This document shows positions 61,465 to 64,000 of a stretch of 64,000 nucleotides of DNA, piece after piece. Each line of letters begins with the position of its first letter. The first letter of the stretch is position 1. The notes under the pieces were generated by a model that did no database searches, was not told the DNA's origin, and saw only the letters and a list, made by a program, of their open reading frames with translations. The position numbers were made by a program, and so were the translations under genes. The stretch covers positions 59,102 through 123,101 of the forward strand of contig JBFGZQ010000011.1 in the NCBI GenBank assembly GCA_041586735.1, given 5' to 3'. This DNA comes from Motiliproteus sp041586735. GTDB lineage: Bacteria; Pseudomonadota; Gammaproteobacteria; Pseudomonadales; Balneatricaceae.

Positions 61465-61893
61465 ATGTCTGAGCAGGACGTAGCGGAACAGTGGTTGAAT
61501 GATATCCGGTGGACGGTCGAGGGTTTGGTGCCTGCTATCGCCCAAGATTACCAGAGCGGTAAGATTTTGATGATGGCATGGATGACTCGAGAGTCTCTAG
61601 CGCTAACGGTGCGCGAGCAGCGGGCGATCTATTGGTCCCGCTCTCGAGGAAAGCTTTGGCGCAAGGGCGAAGCATCGGGGCACGTGCAGAAGCTCCATGA
61701 TATCCGTCTAGATTGTGACAGCGATGTAATTTTACTCCAAGTTGAGCAGTTGGGCGGTATTGCGTGTCATACAGGACGTGAGCACTGTTTTTTTAAGGCG
61801 CTCAAAGATGGCCGCTGGCAATCGGTAGAGAAGGTCATTAAAGATCCAGAGTCGATCTATAACGACAATAAAGTAGGAAGTGCTGATGAGTAG
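61465..61893 (+). CDS. hisI: phosphoribosyl-AMP cyclohydrolase
   Basis: 142 residues. Metal-binding and active site motifs YWSRSRGKLWRKGE, DCDSDVILLQVEQLG and CHTGREHCFF are intact. Third step of histidine synthesis. Separate from hisE rather than fused, as in Pseudomonas; overlaps hisE by 8 bases. Confidence 0.97.
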   Translation: MSEQDVAEQWLNDIRWTVEGLVPAIAQDYQSGKILMMAWMTRESLALTVREQRAIYWSRSRGKLWRKGEASGHVQKLHDIRLDCDSDVILLQVEQLGGIACHTGREHCFFKALKDGRWQSVEKVIKDPESIYNDNKVGSADE

Positions 61894-62218
61894 CGATATA
61901 TTGGCCGCGTTGGCTGCCGTGTTGGAGCAGCGTAAACTGGCCTCACCCGAGAGTTCTTATGTTTCGGCCTTGTATGCCAAGGGGCTGAATAAGATTTTAG
62001 AGAAGCTGGGTGAAGAGGCGGTCGAAACTATTCTAGCGGCTAAAGACGCAGAGTATAGTGGCGAGACCAAAGAGTTGGTTGGTGAGACGGCAGATTTGTG
62101 GTTTCATAGCTTGGTTATGCTGTCTCAGTTAGGCCTTGGGCCGGATGATGTGCTGGCCGAGCTGGATCGGCGATTTGGTCTATCCGGATTGGAAGAAAAG
62201 GCATCACGCGAATCCTAG
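61886..62218 (+). CDS. hisE: phosphoribosyl-ATP pyrophosphatase
   Basis: 110 residues from ATG 61886 (AGGAAG upstream, inside hisI); a GTG at 61880 is an alternative. All-helical MazG-like fold with KILEKLGEEAVETILAAK and GETADLWFHSLVML. Second step of histidine synthesis, coupled to hisI. Confidence 0.96.
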   Translation: MSSDILAALAAVLEQRKLASPESSYVSALYAKGLNKILEKLGEEAVETILAAKDAEYSGETKELVGETADLWFHSLVMLSQLGLGPDDVLAELDRRFGLSGLEEKASRES

Positions 62219-62297
62219 GTCGTTGGTCGTGATCTGTTCAGCTGTATAGAGTGGCGGAGCGCCGCATCCTCTAATAAATCGTATGCAGGAGAGTGAA

Positions 62298-62576
62298 ATG
62301 GGTTTTGGTGGAATTAGCATCTGGCAGTTGGTTATTATTTTAGTCATCGTGGTGTTGCTTTTCGGCACCAAAAAGTTCCGCAATATCGGAGGTGACCTGG
62401 GTAATGCGGTTAAGGGCTTTAAAAAGGCGATGAACGAAGATGATGGGCCGCAGCAGCAGATAGGCAAAGATGATGCCGAGTTTAAAGACCAGGCTAGCAG
62501 CGCCAAGTCTCGTGCTGAAGAATCTAGTACTAAAGAGTCTGCCGCGTCTACGTCTGAAAAACGCTCAGAAAAGTAA
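62298..62576 (+). CDS. tatA: Tat translocase subunit TatA
   Basis: 92 residues from ATG 62298, with CAGGAG 9 bases upstream; ATG 62283 would add an acidic pentapeptide. Short N-terminal membrane helix (ISIWQLVIILVIVVLLFG), hinge FGTKKFR, amphipathic helix (GGDLGNAVKGFKKAM), then a polar tail. Pore-forming element of twin-arginine export. Confidence 0.96.
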   Translation: MGFGGISIWQLVIILVIVVLLFGTKKFRNIGGDLGNAVKGFKKAMNEDDGPQQQIGKDDAEFKDQASSAKSRAEESSTKESAASTSEKRSEK

Positions 62577-62600
62577 GCTCGCCCCGGCAGGTCTTCTCCT

Positions 62601-62963
62601 ATGTTTGATATTGGCTTTAGCGAAATTCTGATCGTTGCTGTCGTGGCGTTGATTGTATTGGGGCCAGAGCGGCTACCGATGGCGCTGCGCACCGGCGGTC
62701 TCTGGCTTAGCAAAATAAAACGTTCGATCAGCAGCGTACAGAAGGAGATCTCCGAGGAGTTACGGATAGAAGAGATGCGCCAAAAAGCCAAGCAGCAGCA
62801 GGTCGATCTGGAAACTGGGGTGAAAACGCTGACTAAACCGTTTCACGAAACCCTGCGCGAGGACATGCTGTCTCCTGTCTCTCAGTCTAAGGCTGAGGTG
62901 GCTGCAACATTAACCGATACTGTTAAGTCAAAGGTCGATTCTGACAAGCCTTTGGTTGAGTAG
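62601..62963 (+). CDS. tatB: Tat translocase subunit TatB
   Basis: 120 residues. MFDIGFSEILIVAVVALIVLGPERLP is the TatB signature with Glu8 in the membrane helix, followed by a long amphipathic helix. Forms the twin-arginine receptor with TatC. Ends 3 bases before tatC. Confidence 0.96.
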   Translation: MFDIGFSEILIVAVVALIVLGPERLPMALRTGGLWLSKIKRSISSVQKEISEELRIEEMRQKAKQQQVDLETGVKTLTKPFHETLREDMLSPVSQSKAEVAATLTDTVKSKVDSDKPLVE

Positions 62964-62966
62964 CCT

Positions 62967-63725
62967 ATGACCGAGCCTCAAGCTAATATCGACAGTGAAG
63001 CGGCGGTACAGCCGCTGATCTCGCATTTGATCGAGTTGCGTGACCGATTGCTTCGCAGTCTGCTGATCATCTTGGTCCTGTTTTTACCCCTGTTTTACTT
63101 CGCCAACGATCTATATGTCTATCTCTCGGCTCCCTTGACAGCGCTGTTGCCGGAAGGCACCAGCATGATCGCTACCGATGTCACCTCGCCATTCTTTGCG
63201 CCCTTTAAGTTGACCTTGGTGCTGGCTATCTTTGTCGCGGTCCCTTTTATCTTGCATCAGATCTGGAGCTTTATTGCTCCCGGACTCTATAGGCATGAAA
63301 AGAGGATTGCCGTGCCGCTGCTGGTTTCGAGTATCCTGCTGTTCTATATCGGCATCGCTTTTGCCTACTATGTGGTGTTTCCGCTTATTTTTGGTTTTTT
63401 TACCAGCACCGGTCCTGAAGGCGTGGCGATGATGACGGATATCAGCAGCTATCTGGATTTTGTGCTTAAGCTGTTCTTTGCTTTTGGTATCGTATTTGAA
63501 ATACCGATAGCCACGTTGCTGCTGGTGTTGAGCGGCGCTACCACGGTAGAGAGCTTGAAAGAAAAGCGCGCCTACATGATTGTGTGCTGCTTTATCGTGG
63601 GTATGTTCCTAACCCCTCCAGATGTTATTTCGCAAACCTTGTTGGCGATGCCGATGTGGTTGCTGTTTGAGGCGGGAATTGTGTTGGCGCGTATTTTTGT
63701 AAAGACGGCTGCCGAGGAGGAATAG
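62967..63725 (+). CDS. tatC: Tat translocase subunit TatC
   Basis: 252 residues, six membrane helices. N-terminal LISHLIELRDRLLRSL and the first periplasmic loop are conserved; FVAVPFILHQIWSFIAPGLYRHEKR carries the signal-peptide-binding glutamate region. Binds twin-arginine signal peptides. Confidence 0.97.
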   Translation: MTEPQANIDSEAAVQPLISHLIELRDRLLRSLLIILVLFLPLFYFANDLYVYLSAPLTALLPEGTSMIATDVTSPFFAPFKLTLVLAIFVAVPFILHQIWSFIAPGLYRHEKRIAVPLLVSSILLFYIGIAFAYYVVFPLIFGFFTSTGPEGVAMMTDISSYLDFVLKLFFAFGIVFEIPIATLLLVLSGATTVESLKEKRAYMIVCCFIVGMFLTPPDVISQTLLAMPMWLLFEAGIVLARIFVKTAAEEE

Positions 63726-63812
63726 CGTCCGCCTGTATAGCGGTGGTTCAGGCTACCGTAGCTGGCTTTGTTCTATCTGTATCTCCTGGATTAAAATAAT
63801 TCGCAAAAGGCG

Positions 63813-63840
63813 TTGACGGCAGGATTGGGGTCTGTAGAAT
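63813..63840 (+). promoter_or_regulatory. stable-RNA (rrn P1-type) promoter
   Basis: TTGACG (63813-63818), 16-base spacer, TAGAAT (63835-63840), then the GC-rich discriminator GCGCCCC. An A/T-rich UP-like tract (63791-63810) lies just upstream. This combination is typical of rRNA promoters under stringent control. Confidence 0.75.
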
Positions 63841-63965
63841 GCGCCCCTCGTTACCGCCTAGGCGCAAACGAAGTCAGCGTTCTGGAGTTCTTAAGAGGAT
63901 TTTGGGACGGGTTTTTAGAAGCGGATGTTTAGATTAAGGCTTCGAAAAACACGCAAAAATAAGCG

Positions 63966-63993
63966 TTGACTACCCGGAGTTGAGATGTATAAT
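63966..63993 (+). promoter_or_regulatory. second stable-RNA promoter (rrn P2-type)
   Basis: TTGACT (63966-63971), 16-base spacer, TATAAT (63988-63993), 153 bases after the first, with an A-rich tract before it. The tandem pair points to a 16S rRNA or other stable RNA gene beyond position 64000. Confidence 0.75.
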
Positions 63994-64000
63994 TCGCTCC

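Noticed and set aside
1..64000. CRISPR array, prophage, integron or defence cluster
   Set aside because: The tandem repeats present have 10-15 bp units without spacers, and no phage, integrase (other than XerC), restriction or toxin genes were recognised.

Overview
This 64 kb window looks like an ordinary chromosomal region of a gammaproteobacterium. Coding density is high, GC is moderately high, and many gene blocks keep the order I know from Pseudomonas: malic enzyme-nuclease-rpmE-priA-hslVU-DUF971, gamma-carbonic anhydrase-prlC-yheV, dapB-carAB-greA, pilTU/yggS-proC-yggT-metXW-DUF4426-rdgB-hemW, cyaY/lptM-lysA-dapF-DUF484-xerC-HAD, and ubiE-ubiB-hisIE-tatABC. An MSHA pilus locus, an OmpA-like protein and a MITE-like repeat suggest a marine or Oceanospirillales/Alteromonadales-like lineage, but genus cannot be read from the sequence and the order-level guess is inference.

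Layout. 1-8413: the end of an MSHA type IV pilus locus (mshM fragment, mshN, mshE, mshG, mshF-like, mshA, mshC, mshD, mshO, mshP), with a strong promoter in front of the major pilin and no mshQ. 8471-17226: radA, the sulfhydrylase metY, malic enzyme, a secreted nuclease, rpmE, priA and an FtsN-like SPOR protein. 17260-20582: hslVU behind a heat-shock-like promoter, DUF971, a displaced ubiJ, then a cruciform palindrome and a 10-bp tandem repeat. 20569-28620: FAH hydrolase, gamma-carbonic anhydrase, prlC, yheV, tag, a MATE pump and zur-znuCB with a Zur box but no znuA. 28768-36270: tRNA-Leu(CAG), dapB, an OmpA-like protein, a structured leader, carA, carB and greA.

36339-44580: a small orphan gene, a glycine-zipper lipoprotein, a four-gene MacAB-like exporter with two separate permeases, a PII protein, and the twitching ATPases pilU and pilT. 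44659-52766: yggS, proC, yggT, a MITE-like element next to a remnant of yggU, metX, metW, DUF4426, rdgB, hemW, a LysE exporter and a YgjP metallopeptidase. 52770-57853: HAD phosphatase, xerC, DUF484, dapF, lysA and lptM on the minus strand, cyaY divergent. 58051-63725: dsbA, ubiE, ubiB, hisI, hisE and tatABC. 63813-64000: two tandem stable-RNA-type promoters, so an rRNA operon or other stable RNA gene probably starts just past the window.

Themes: surface pili and their motors (msh, pilTU), methionine by direct sulfhydrylation (metXW plus metY), lysine/diaminopimelate synthesis (dapB, dapF, lysA), ubiquinone (ubiJ, ubiE, ubiB), zinc control (zur-znuCB) and Tat export. I see no defence island, prophage, integron, CRISPR array or new multi-gene system. 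The most unusual material lies between genes: the MITE/yggU scar, the structured carA leader, the REP-like cruciform with its 10-bp repeat, and the relocated ubiJ.
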